Shown piece after piece: positions 1-5,884 of a DNA stretch of 7,284 nucleotides. The notes under the pieces were generated by a model. The model saw nothing but the letters and a program-made list of their open reading frames with translations, did not search any database and was not told where the DNA came from. The stretch spans positions 1-7,284 of the forward strand of contig CAJJTI010000095.1 in NCBI GenBank assembly GCA_905194705.1. Reading direction: 5' to 3'. Position numbers and translations under genes: made by a program. The stretch comes from an uncultured Solobacterium sp. Lineage in GTDB: Bacteria; Bacillota_I; Bacilli_A; Erysipelotrichales; Erysipelotrichaceae. The first letter of the stretch is position 1; each line of letters begins with the position of its first letter.

Positions 1-3000
1 TTTTCTAATCTTGGGTCAAATCTATATAGAGTTGTATAACCACAAGCTACAGCATCCTTTTGTCTTGTTGGAGCGTTGATTAAGCCACCCTTAATACCGT
101 GTTCTGCACATGGGCAGTAAGCGATAATAATAGATGGGCCATTGTAGCTTTCAGCTTCCTTGAATGCCTTGATTGTCTGCATCTGGTTTGCACCCATAGA
201 TACGGAAGCAACATAAGCTGTTCCATATTCCATGAAGATTTGTCCTAAGTCTTTCTTAGTTGTTGGTTTACCACCAGCAGCGAACTTAGCAATAGCTGAG
301 TAGTTTGTAGACTTAGAAGCTTGTCCACCAGTATTAGAATATGTTTCTGTATCTAGTACTAGAACGTTAACATTTAAGTTGTTAGCCATAACGTGATCTA
401 ATCCACCGTAGCCGATATCATAAGACCATCCGTCACCACCAATAATCCATACAGATTTACCAACTAAATCTCTTTCCATTTCTAGTAATGGTTTAACTGC
501 TTCATTGCTTGATGCTTTAACAGCAGCAACTAATTCATCCTTAACAGCACGTTGAGCATTTCTGTCTTCTTTTGCGTCTAGGTATTTTTGGAATGCTGCT
601 TTACATTCTGGTTCTACTTTATCAATATTTTCTTCGATAATACGTAGGATTCTAGCACACTTTGTAGCTTGAGCTACAGCCATACCGAAACCATATTCAG
701 CATTATCTTCAAATAGTGAGTTAGCCCAAGCAACACCATTACCATCTTTATCTGTTGTAAATGGGTTAGATGGAGTAGCAGAGCAGTAAATCATAGAACA
801 TCCAGTAGCGTTAGCTACAAGCATATCTTTACCGAATAATTGAGAAGCTAATCTATAGTAAGGAGCTTCACCACATCCTGGACAGCATCCAGATACTTCG
901 AAGTATGGTTTTTCTAGAGAAACACCAGCTGGAGTATTTGCATTACCATATTGTGGTTTTTCAGGAGTATGTTTGTATAAGTATTCAGCAACAGGTTGTT
1001 GTTTTGTTTGTGTTGCAATAGGTCTAGCAACAAGAGCACCAGGATTTTCCTTTGTATTAGGAATTGGGCAGGCTGTCATACATACGCCACATCCTACACA
1101 GTTTTCTGTAGAGATTTGAATTCTGAACTTCAAGCCTTCTTCTTTTGCTTTTCCATAAAGTGGAGATGGTTCTTTATATGTTAATTCAAAACCATTTTCA
1201 GTAGCAATCTTGCTAGCTTCTGCACATTCTTCAGGAGTCATTAAGAATGGACGAATTGTAGCATGAGGACAAGCGAATGCACATGCACCACATTGTACAC
1301 ACTTATCTGCATTCCATTCAGGAACATAAGCAGCAATATTACGAGCTTCTCTGAATGATACGTCTTCCTTCATTGTTCCATCAACTAGTTCAGGGTCAGT
1401 GAATTCAGAAACTTTCATGTTGTAACCTTCAAGAGAGTTAATCTTTTGAACGAATCCATCATAGTATGCATCACCAGTTTCCTTGTATAATGCACCCTTA
1501 GATGTTAAGTTGCTCCATTCAGGATTTACTGTAACTTCTACAAGACCTTCAGCACCTTTGTTAATAGCAGCAATGTTGTTGTCTACAACATCTTGACCCT
1601 TACGAGCATATGTTGTACGAGCAGATTCTTCCATTAACTGTAAGCTCTTAGAATAAGGCATGATTTGTTCATTTAGCTTGAAGAATGCTGATTGTAGGAT
1701 TGTATTTGTATGAGAACCCATGTGAGTTTCACGAGCAATCGCATTAGCATTGATGATGAAGAATTTAGCATGTTTATCAGCTAAGCCTTTTAACATTCTG
1801 TTAGGAAGTTTATCAGCTACTTCATCAGCAGACATAGTTGTATTTAATAAGAAAGTACCACCATCTTTTAAGTCACGAACCATATCGAACTTGAATGCAT
1901 AAGATTCTTGAGAAGATGAAATGAAATCTGCCTTATTGATGTAGTAAGGAGAATGAATTGGTGTAGGACCAAATCTTAAGTGAGATCTAGTTACACCACC
2001 AGCCTTCTTTGAGTCATAAGCAAAGTATGCCTGTGAATAAAGATCTGTGTTGTTACCAATGATCTTAACTGTGGACTTGTTAGCACCTACAGTACCATCA
2101 GCACCTAAACCATAGAATAAGCATGTAGAATAGTCAGCATCTACATGAATATCAACTGGTTCAAGGGATAGATTTGTAACATCATCTTCAATACCGATTG
2201 TGAACTCTTCCTTAGGAGCATCCTTCTTGAGTTCTTCATATACAGCGTTGATATCAGATGGGTTAGTATCCTTAGAAGATAGACCATAACGGCCACCAAT
2301 GAATGTGATATCCTTATGATTTCTTAATGCATAGCATACATCTAAGAATAATGGTTCTCTTGTACCAACTTCTTTAGCTCTATCAAGAACAGCAATCTTC
2401 TTAACTGATGCAGGAAGTACTTCTTCTAGATATTTTTCAGAGAATGGTCTGTATAAGTAAACCTTAATTAAACCAACTTTTTCGCCTCTAGCTACTAATG
2501 TGTTAACTGTTTCTGTGATTGTATCAGTAACAGAACCCATAGCGATAATAACTCTTTCAGCTTCTGGATGACCAACATATACAAATGGTGCATAGTTACG
2601 TCCAGTATGTTCAGAAATAGCCTTCATGTATTTAGCAGCGATTTCAGGAACAGCATCAAAATGTTTGTTTTGAGCTTCTTCAGCCTGGAAGAAGATATCA
2701 TCATTTTGGTTAGTACCACGTACAACTGGATTTGTATGTGGGTTTAGAGCTTTTTCACGGAATGCTTCTAGTTTTTCAACTGGTAATAAGCTCTTTAAGA
2801 AGTCATAATCCATAACTTCTATCTTGTCATATTCATGAGATGTACGGAAACCATCAAAGAAATGCATTACAGGAACTGAACCATCGATAGCGATTAAGTG
2901 AGCAGCACCTGCTAAGTCCATACAGTCTTGAACTGAATGTGAACACATCATAACAATACCTGTTTGACGGCAAGCATAAACGTCTGAATGATCACCGAAA

Positions 3001-3377
3001 ATAGATAGTGTATGAGTTGCTAAAGAACGAGCTGCTACATGAATAACACCTGGTAGTAATTCACCCTTTAACTTGTAAATGTTTGGAATCATTAATAATA
3101 GACCCTGTGATGCAGTGAATGTAGTTGCTAAAGAACCAGCTTGTAATGCGCCGTGAATTGCACCAGCAGCACCACCTTCAGCCTGCATTTCGACAACCTT
3201 TACCTTGTCGCCGAAAACATTTGTACGACCTTCTGTTGCCCAGTCGTCAACATGTTCTGCCATCGGAGATGATGGCGTGATTGGATAGATACCTGCTACT
3301 TCAGTAAATGCGTAAGCAGAATGCGCAGTGGCAGTATTACCATCCATTGCTTCAAAAACCTTTTTTGTTTCTGTCAT
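1..3377 (-). CDS. nifJ: Pyruvate:ferredoxin (flavodoxin) oxidoreductase, 3'-truncated by window edge
   Basis: Oxidises pyruvate with CoA to acetyl-CoA and CO2, passing two electrons to ferredoxin or flavodoxin in the cytoplasm. About 1125 codons are open from the ATG at 3377-3375; the family is usually near 1170-1230 residues, so roughly 45-100 C-terminal residues lie outside the window. Seen in order: YPITPSS (31-37); E67 and R117 in the pyruvate/ThDP region; two 4Fe-4S motifs, C693/C696/C699/C703 and C760/C763/C766/C770; third-cluster cysteines C832, C835, C860 and C1090; and the ThDP site GGDGWSYDIG from about residue 980, followed by YSNTGGQ. Spacings fit the Desulfovibrio africanus enzyme as I remember it. 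AGGAGG at 3387-3382 fixes the start. The frame is intact and all expected ligands are present. It appears to have its own promoter, and no operon partner is visible. The family assignment is secure; the electron acceptor is inferred. Confidence 0.98.
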   Translation of the reverse strand, partial: MTETKKVFEAMDGNTATAHSAYAFTEVAGIYPITPSSPMAEHVDDWATEGRTNVFGDKVKVVEMQAEGGAAGAIHGALQAGSLATTFTASQGLLLMIPNIYKLKGELLPGVIHVAARSLATHTLSIFGDHSDVYACRQTGIVMMCSHSVQDCMDLAGAAHLIAIDGSVPVMHFFDGFRTSHEYDKIEVMDYDFLKSLLPVEKLEAFREKALNPHTNPVVRGTNQNDDIFFQAEEAQNKHFDAVPEIAAKYMKAISEHTGRNYAPFVYVGHPEAERVIIAMGSVTDTITETVNTLVARGEKVGLIKVYLYRPFSEKYLEEVLPASVKKIAVLDRAKEVGTREPLFLDVCYALRNHKDITFIGGRYGLSSKDTNPSDINAVYEELKKDAPKEEFTIGIEDDVTNLSLEPVDIHVDADYSTCLFYGLGADGTVGANKSTVKIIGNNTDLYSQAYFAYDSKKAGGVTRSHLRFGPTPIHSPYYINKADFISSSQESYAFKFDMVRDLKDGGTFLLNTTMSADEVADKLPNRMLKGLADKHAKFFIINANAIARETHMGSHTNTILQSAFFKLNEQIMPYSKSLQLMEESARTTYARKGQDVVDNNIAAINKGAEGLVEVTVNPEWSNLTSKGALYKETGDAYYDGFVQKINSLEGYNMKVSEFTDPELVDGTMKEDVSFREARNIAAYVPEWNADKCVQCGACAFACPHATIRPFLMTPEECAEASKIATENGFELTYKEPSPLYGKAKEEGLKFRIQISTENCVGCGVCMTACPIPNTKENPGALVARPIATQTKQQPVAEYLYKHTPEKPQYGNANTPAGVSLEKPYFEVSGCCPGCGEAPYYRLASQLFGKDMLVANATGCSMIYCSATPSNPFTTDKDGNGVAWANSLFEDNAEYGFGMAVAQATKCARILRIIEENIDKVEPECKAAFQKYLDAKEDRNAQRAVKDELVAAVKASSNEAVKPLLEMERDLVGKSVWIIGGDGWSYDIGYGGLDHVMANNLNVNVLVLDTETYSNTGGQASKSTNYSAIAKFAAGGKPTTKKDLGQIFMEYGTAYVASVSMGANQMQTIKAFKEAESYNGPSIIIAYCPCAEHGIKGGLINAPTRQKDAVACGYTTLYRFDPRLE

Positions 3378-3381
3378 ATTT

Positions 3382-3387
3382 CCTCCT
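3382..3387 (-). promoter_or_regulatory. nifJ ribosome binding site
   Basis: On the minus strand, AGGAGG lies four bases upstream of the ATG at 3377. It is a full anti-16S match and decides the nifJ start. Confidence 0.85.
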
Positions 3388-3400
3388 GTGTTACGGAATA

Positions 3401-3434
3401 ATTATATGATAGAAAACAACAAATTGAGCATAAA
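3401..3434 (-). promoter_or_regulatory. Candidate sigma-A promoter of nifJ
   Basis: Reading the minus strand, TTTATG (3434-3429) is followed after 17 bases by TATCAT (3411-3406). This would start transcription near 3399, about 22 bases before the ATG. A perfect TATAAT overlaps it at 3406-3401 but lacks a well-spaced -35 box. The -35 match is weak, so the exact hexamers are uncertain. The region also lies back to back with the promoter of the plus-strand small ORF. Confidence 0.4.
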
Positions 3435-3453
3435 ATTGTGAAATTTGTAAACC

Positions 3454-3484
3454 TTTTCAATAATAAGCAAACTTTTAGTATACT
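3454..3484 (+). promoter_or_regulatory. Candidate promoter of the small acidic ORF locus
   Basis: TATACT at 3479-3484 is a good -10 box. TTTTCA at 3454-3459 (19-base spacer) or TTTCAA at 3455-3460 (18-base spacer) is a poor to moderate -35. The predicted transcript start near 3491 lies just before the AAGGA ribosome site at 3497-3501. If this promoter is real, the in-frame GTG at 3438 and ATG at 3486 are upstream of the transcript and cannot be the start of the small ORF. Confidence 0.4.
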
Positions 3485-3508
3485 AATGGCAAAGATAAGG
3501 ACCCAAAA

Positions 3509-3541
3509 ATGGATAATACAAAAAAAGATGTTACGAATTAG
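3509..3541 (+). CDS. Ten-codon ORF with good ribosome site; leader peptide or 5' part of a frameshifted gene
   Basis: ATG at 3509 follows AAGGA (3497-3501) by seven bases, the best ribosome site on this strand in the locus. It encodes MDNTKKDVTN and stops at TAG (3539-3541). The base after the stop is C, generally a weak termination context. Shifting +1 at that stop would join the peptide to the frame of the 31-codon acidic ORF and give a hydrophilic protein of about 50 residues. It may be a leader peptide, the 5' piece of a broken gene, or chance. No homologue is recognised. Confidence 0.3.
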   Translation: MDNTKKDVTN

Positions 3542-3566
3542 CAACATCAATACAAAAGAAACAACC

Positions 3567-3662
3567 ATGAAACTATATGATATTGATTGGAATGTCATAG
3601 AAGAAATTTTCGACGATCTTGAAGAAACATTTAATCTTTTTAATGAAGATGAAGAACAATAA
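3567..3662 (+). CDS. Small acidic hypothetical ORF (31 codons, start uncertain)
   Basis: Encodes MKLYDIDWNVIEEIFDDLEE followed by TFNLFNEDEEQ, strongly acidic, with no signal peptide or membrane segment. I recognise no family. The open frame reaches back to GTG 3438 and ATG 3486, but both precede the predicted transcript start, so I use the internal ATG at 3567; its ribosome site is poor (only AAAGAAA upstream). Evidence that the locus is real: a -10 box upstream, protein-like composition only in the last 31 codons, and a shared bidirectional terminator beginning at its stop codon exactly as at yneF on the other strand. The true product may instead begin at 3509 and change frame near 3539. 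Confidence 0.4.
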   Translation: MKLYDIDWNVIEEIFDDLEETFNLFNEDEEQ

Positions 3663-3692
3663 AAAAGTCTCATTCGAGACTTTTTTATTGTT
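3655..3692. terminator. Bidirectional terminator between the small ORF and yneF
   Basis: A perfect 17-bp inverted repeat, arms 3655-3671 and 3676-3692, around the loop ATTC. The core is GTCTC/GAGAC flanked by six A on one side and six T on the other, so each strand ends its hairpin with TTTTTTATTG. Both stop codons (TAA at 3660-3662 plus, 3687-3685 minus) lie within the arms, and each gene ends CAA TAA. Confidence 0.9.
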
Positions 3693-3903
3693 GCTGATTC
3701 ATTGATTTCATTACTTGCTTGATTTGAGCTTCGCTTGGCTTTCTTCCCATTTGAAGGAACATAGCACGAATCATTTTTTCTGATACAGGAGGATTCTCCT
3801 TTAATTGTTTTGTGAAGCTCTTTCTTGCTAAAAAGAAACCAATAGCGGCTCCTACAACGCCACCTAATACAAACCATAAAATGGATGACACAAATGGACT
3901 CAT
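3685..3903 (-). CDS. yneF: YneF family (UPF0154) small membrane protein
   Basis: A 72-residue protein with one N-terminal membrane helix (about residues 7-26, rich in Gly, Ala and Val) followed by RKSFTKQLKENPPVSEKMIR and the conserved QMGRKPSE stretch (51-58). This is the UPF0154 pattern; B. subtilis YneF has the same length and layout. By the positive-inside rule the helix is N-out with a cytoplasmic C-terminal part; the function of the family is not established. The start at ATG 3903 is supported by AAAGGTGGTGAT just upstream, nearly a full anti-16S complement. It has a good promoter (3929-3957) and stands alone, ending in the terminator shared with the convergent small ORF. It is divergent from the carboxypeptidase gene. 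Length is normal and there is no sign of damage. Confidence 0.93.
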   Translation of the reverse strand: MSPFVSSILWFVLGGVVGAAIGFFLARKSFTKQLKENPPVSEKMIRAMFLQMGRKPSEAQIKQVMKSMNQQQ

Positions 3904-3928
3904 ATTATCACCACCTTTTCATTAAGAC

Positions 3929-3957
3929 ATTCTATTATTTTTGTAGCAACTTTGCAA
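3929..3957 (-). promoter_or_regulatory. yneF: Sigma-A type promoter of yneF
   Basis: On the minus strand, TTGCAA (3957-3952) is followed after exactly 17 bases by TAGAAT (3934-3929). The predicted start near 3922 gives an untranslated leader of about 19 bases containing the strong ribosome site at 3918-3911. Confidence 0.55.
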
Positions 3958-3989
3958 GATTCTTAATATATTTCACGACTGTTAATGTG

Positions 3990-3995
3990 TATAAT
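3990..3995 (+). promoter_or_regulatory. Candidate -10 box of the carboxypeptidase gene, possibly giving a leaderless mRNA
   Basis: A perfect TATAAT ends six bases before the ATG at 4002, so a transcript starting at the usual distance would begin at or next to the start codon. No good -35 lies 16-18 bases upstream. Only GAGA precedes the ATG as a ribosome site. The other possibility is an upstream promoter, such as TAATAT at 3964-3969, with a weak ribosome site. Confidence 0.3.
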
Positions 3996-4001
3996 AGAGA
4001 A

Positions 4002-5282
4002 ATGAAATTTAAACAACTATTAAAACTATTACTTTCTTTTATGCTTATCTTCCCTGTTATGTTCAATCAAAATATACAGGCAGAAGAATTAGATATCAAT
4101 GTTTTAAGTCCTTATGCATATTTATATGATTTAGAAAATGGACAAGTTCTTTACGATAAAAATGGTGAAGAAAAAATATATCCTGCTTCTATGACAAAAC
4201 TAATGACAGCTCTTATTGCTATAGAAAATTTAGATTTAGATCAAAAAATATTGATTACTTCTGAAATGTATGCTCCTTTTGCTGGAATAAATGCTTCTAT
4301 AGCAGGATTTAGCATAGGGGAAGAACCTACTGTAAGAGATTTACTATATGGCCTGTTACTACCTTCTGGAGCTGACAGCGCTTGTGTGTTAGCTTATGCT
4401 GTTGCTGGTAATATAGATTCATTTGTTTTACTTATGAACGATAAAGTAAATGAATTAAATTTAGAAAATACGCATTTTACAAATACAACCGGTTTACATA
4501 ATCCTAATCAATATTCAACATGTAAAGATATTGCAAGAATCTGCAGTGAAGTTGTTCAATATGATGCAATAAAAGAAATATTAGAAACAAAAAGCTATAC
4601 TACTGGTCCTTTACTTCATCACCCTGATGGTTTAGCAATTAATGACCATATATCCGATACACTGCGTTATGGTATTACAGGATTTGTTGGTGGTAAGACG
4701 GGCTATACACCTGATGCTGGTAGATGTTTAGCAAGTTATGCTGTTGTTAACGGTATACCTTGTATTTTGGTTACAGCTGCTGCTAATGATAGTATTACAC
4801 CACAAAACGATGCCTATGAAACCTATAACTATTTAAGTGAATATTACACTCGTACTGTTCTTATTGATCCAAATGAAATAGTAAAAACTATTCCTGTTAA
4901 AGGTGGTAAAAAAGTAAAAGAAATTAGTGTAAATGCCTCAAGTTCATGTAACGCTGATATTCCTATAAATAGTGAAATTAGCACATCTATTGATTTACCT
5001 GATAAATTACAAGCTCCCCTATCAAAAGACACACAAATAGGTACAATTACAGTAAGCGTTGATGAGAATGAATATTGTTCATCTGCTATTTATATTCAAG
5101 AAAATATAGCTGAAAGTATCCCTTCTATTATCTTCCACTTTATCGAAAATAATTTCTTACTACTATGTCTAGTATTCATCATATTCGTTCTACTATTCAT
5201 CAAAAAGCAAATAGCAAAACAAAGACGCAGAAAAAGAAGAAAAAAGAGAAATACAACAAAAAAGTCCCAAATTAACTATTAG
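4002..5282 (+). CDS. Serine D-Ala-D-Ala carboxypeptidase (penicillin-binding protein, peptidase S11)
   Basis: A 426-residue low-molecular-weight PBP of the DacA/DacF type, which removes the terminal D-Ala of peptidoglycan pentapeptides outside the membrane. The signal peptide runs 1-27 (KFKQLLK, hydrophobic core, cleavage near QA-EE) and fixes the start at ATG 4002, although the frame is open back to 3885 across the divergent yneF start. Catalytic motifs: S63-M-T-K66 (SxxK with the nucleophile), S122-G-A124 in the SxN position, and K232-T-G234. A beta-rich PBP5 C-terminal domain follows at about 270-370. A hydrophobic helix at 385-400 is the membrane anchor, followed by a very basic tail (401-421). 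Unusual points are Ala in place of the SxN Asn and a full transmembrane anchor with a polybasic tail rather than a short amphipathic helix. The ribosome site is weak. I cannot tell which dac paralogue this is, so no symbol is given. Confidence 0.94.
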   Translation: MKFKQLLKLLLSFMLIFPVMFNQNIQAEELDINVLSPYAYLYDLENGQVLYDKNGEEKIYPASMTKLMTALIAIENLDLDQKILITSEMYAPFAGINASIAGFSIGEEPTVRDLLYGLLLPSGADSACVLAYAVAGNIDSFVLLMNDKVNELNLENTHFTNTTGLHNPNQYSTCKDIARICSEVVQYDAIKEILETKSYTTGPLLHHPDGLAINDHISDTLRYGITGFVGGKTGYTPDAGRCLASYAVVNGIPCILVTAAANDSITPQNDAYETYNYLSEYYTRTVLIDPNEIVKTIPVKGGKKVKEISVNASSSCNADIPINSEISTSIDLPDKLQAPLSKDTQIGTITVSVDENEYCSSAIYIQENIAESIPSIIFHFIENNFLLLCLVFIIFVLLFIKKQIAKQRRRKRRKKRNTTKKSQINY

Positions 5283-5302
5283 TCAGTTTGGGACAATTTT
5301 TC
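5258..5302. terminator. Bidirectional terminator inside the 3' ends of two convergent genes
   Basis: GTCCCAAA (5264-5271) pairs with TTTGGGAC (5287-5294) around a 15-base loop, which can itself close with ACT/AGT. Six A precede it (5258-5263) and a T-rich run follows (5297 onward), so it can end transcription in either direction. It lies in the last codons of both the carboxypeptidase and the phosphoesterase. Confidence 0.8.
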
Positions 5303-5800
5303 TTTTATCTTGTATAGAATATTATCTAGTAACCATGGATAGCCTTGATTTGTATCACACTCTACATGAAATATTAAACCCAAATCAAAATCACGGAAAC
5401 TGTCGTTTGAATGAGTATGACCACATAAGTTGATTACTCTTGTTTTTAAAGAATCTTGATCATCTTTATTAGAAGTGATTGTTGCATAGTGACTTAGATA
5501 GAAATGATATTTTTTATATTGCAGAATTGTACTATAGCCTAATATTTCGATATTAGATAAAGATTCATATATCGGTATTTTCGAACTACCGTCATGATTT
5601 CCTAAGATTACTTTTATACTGCCTTTTAATCTAGATAAATATACTTTTCCTATATCTAAATCTCCAAAAATTAAATCTCCTAATACATAAACTGTATCAT
5701 CTTCATGTATAACTTCATTCCACTTGTTTACTAAGTCTTCACTCATTTCTACTGCTGAATCATATCCACGTGGCTTGTAGATAAATTCTTGATTATGCAT
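5279..5800 (-). CDS. Calcineurin-like metallophosphoesterase, N-terminus out of frame (probably broken)
   Basis: The 173 codons from ATG 5800 carry most motifs of a small YfcE/MJ0936-like phosphoesterase: GD (41-42), GNHD (67-70), a metal-ligand His in LSHYAT (H104) and GHTH (127-130). The first motif, DxH, is missing from this ORF, but the same frame upstream of 5800 reads YITSDLHL (5824-5801), preceded directly by TGA (5827-5825). An ATG at 5828 with GGAG seven bases upstream starts one frame off and stops after MIYNK. The gene as read therefore either starts at 5800 without a metal ligand, or is a frameshifted remnant, or carries a sequencing error. Its substrate is unknown; relatives act on phosphodiesters or nucleotides. 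The stop overlaps the convergent carboxypeptidase stop by four bases, and both share a terminator. Family assignment is firm; activity is doubtful. Confidence 0.85.
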   Translation of the reverse strand: MHNQEFIYKPRGYDSAVEMSEDLVNKWNEVIHEDDTVYVLGDLIFGDLDIGKVYLSRLKGSIKVILGNHDGSSKIPIYESLSNIEILGYSTILQYKKYHFYLSHYATITSNKDDQDSLKTRVINLCGHTHSNDSFRDFDLGLIFHVECDTNQGYPWLLDNILYKIKEKLSQTD

Positions 5801-5839
5801 TAAATGTAAATCACTTGTTATATATCATTTATACGCTCC
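5801..5839 (-). other. Orphaned start region of the phosphoesterase (ribosome site, ATG, frame break)
   Basis: Reading the minus strand: GGAG at 5839-5836, seven bases, ATG at 5828-5826, then ATATATAAC and an early TGA at 5813-5811. The phosphoesterase frame, offset by one, spells T-S-D-L-H-L into the annotated M at 5800. Adding one TA to the TATATA run gives MIYITSDLHLMHNQEF, a typical family N-terminus. Inserting or skipping a single base would give MIYTSDLHL. Confidence 0.75.
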
Positions 5840-5849
5840 ATACATTTTT

Positions 5850-5855
5850 ATTATA
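5850..5855 (-). promoter_or_regulatory. Candidate -10 box of the phosphoesterase gene
   Basis: TATAAT on the minus strand, between the RNA terminator and the GGAG/ATG start. A matching -35 would fall inside the terminator hairpin, and no good match is seen there. A start near 5843 would give a leader of about 15 bases before ATG 5828. Confidence 0.35.
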
Positions 5856-5862
5856 CAAAAGT

Positions 5863-5884
5863 AAAAAGCACACCGAAGTGTGCT
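5863..5884 (-). terminator. Intrinsic terminator with UUCG tetraloop
   Basis: On the minus strand AGCACAC (5884-5878) pairs with GTGTGCT (5873-5867) around TTCG, a C(UUCG)G super-stable loop, followed by a run of T to 5863. The T run on the minus side only shows that it ends the RNA read from the aspS direction. Confidence 0.85.

Noticed and set aside
996..1184. Plus-strand 62-codon ORF inside nifJ
   Set aside because: Lies opposite the ferredoxin-domain region of nifJ; Cys-rich by reading the complement of conserved codons, with no ribosome site. It is a shadow frame.
3436..3453. Rex (redox regulator) operator upstream of nifJ
   Set aside because: TTGTGAAA is a good half-site by memory of the Rex consensus, but the second half does not form the expected inverted repeat.
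3374..3877. Minus-strand 167-codon ORF
   Set aside because: Overlaps yneF, the terminator palindrome and the nifJ start in another frame; its composition is not protein-like and no ribosome site is seen.
3885..4001. N-terminal extension of the carboxypeptidase to ATG 3885
   Set aside because: It would overlap the yneF start and both promoters, and would bury the clear signal peptide that begins at Met 4002.
4844..5032. Minus-strand 62-codon ORF inside the carboxypeptidase
   Set aside because: Antisense shadow of the PBP5 C-terminal domain, without a ribosome site.
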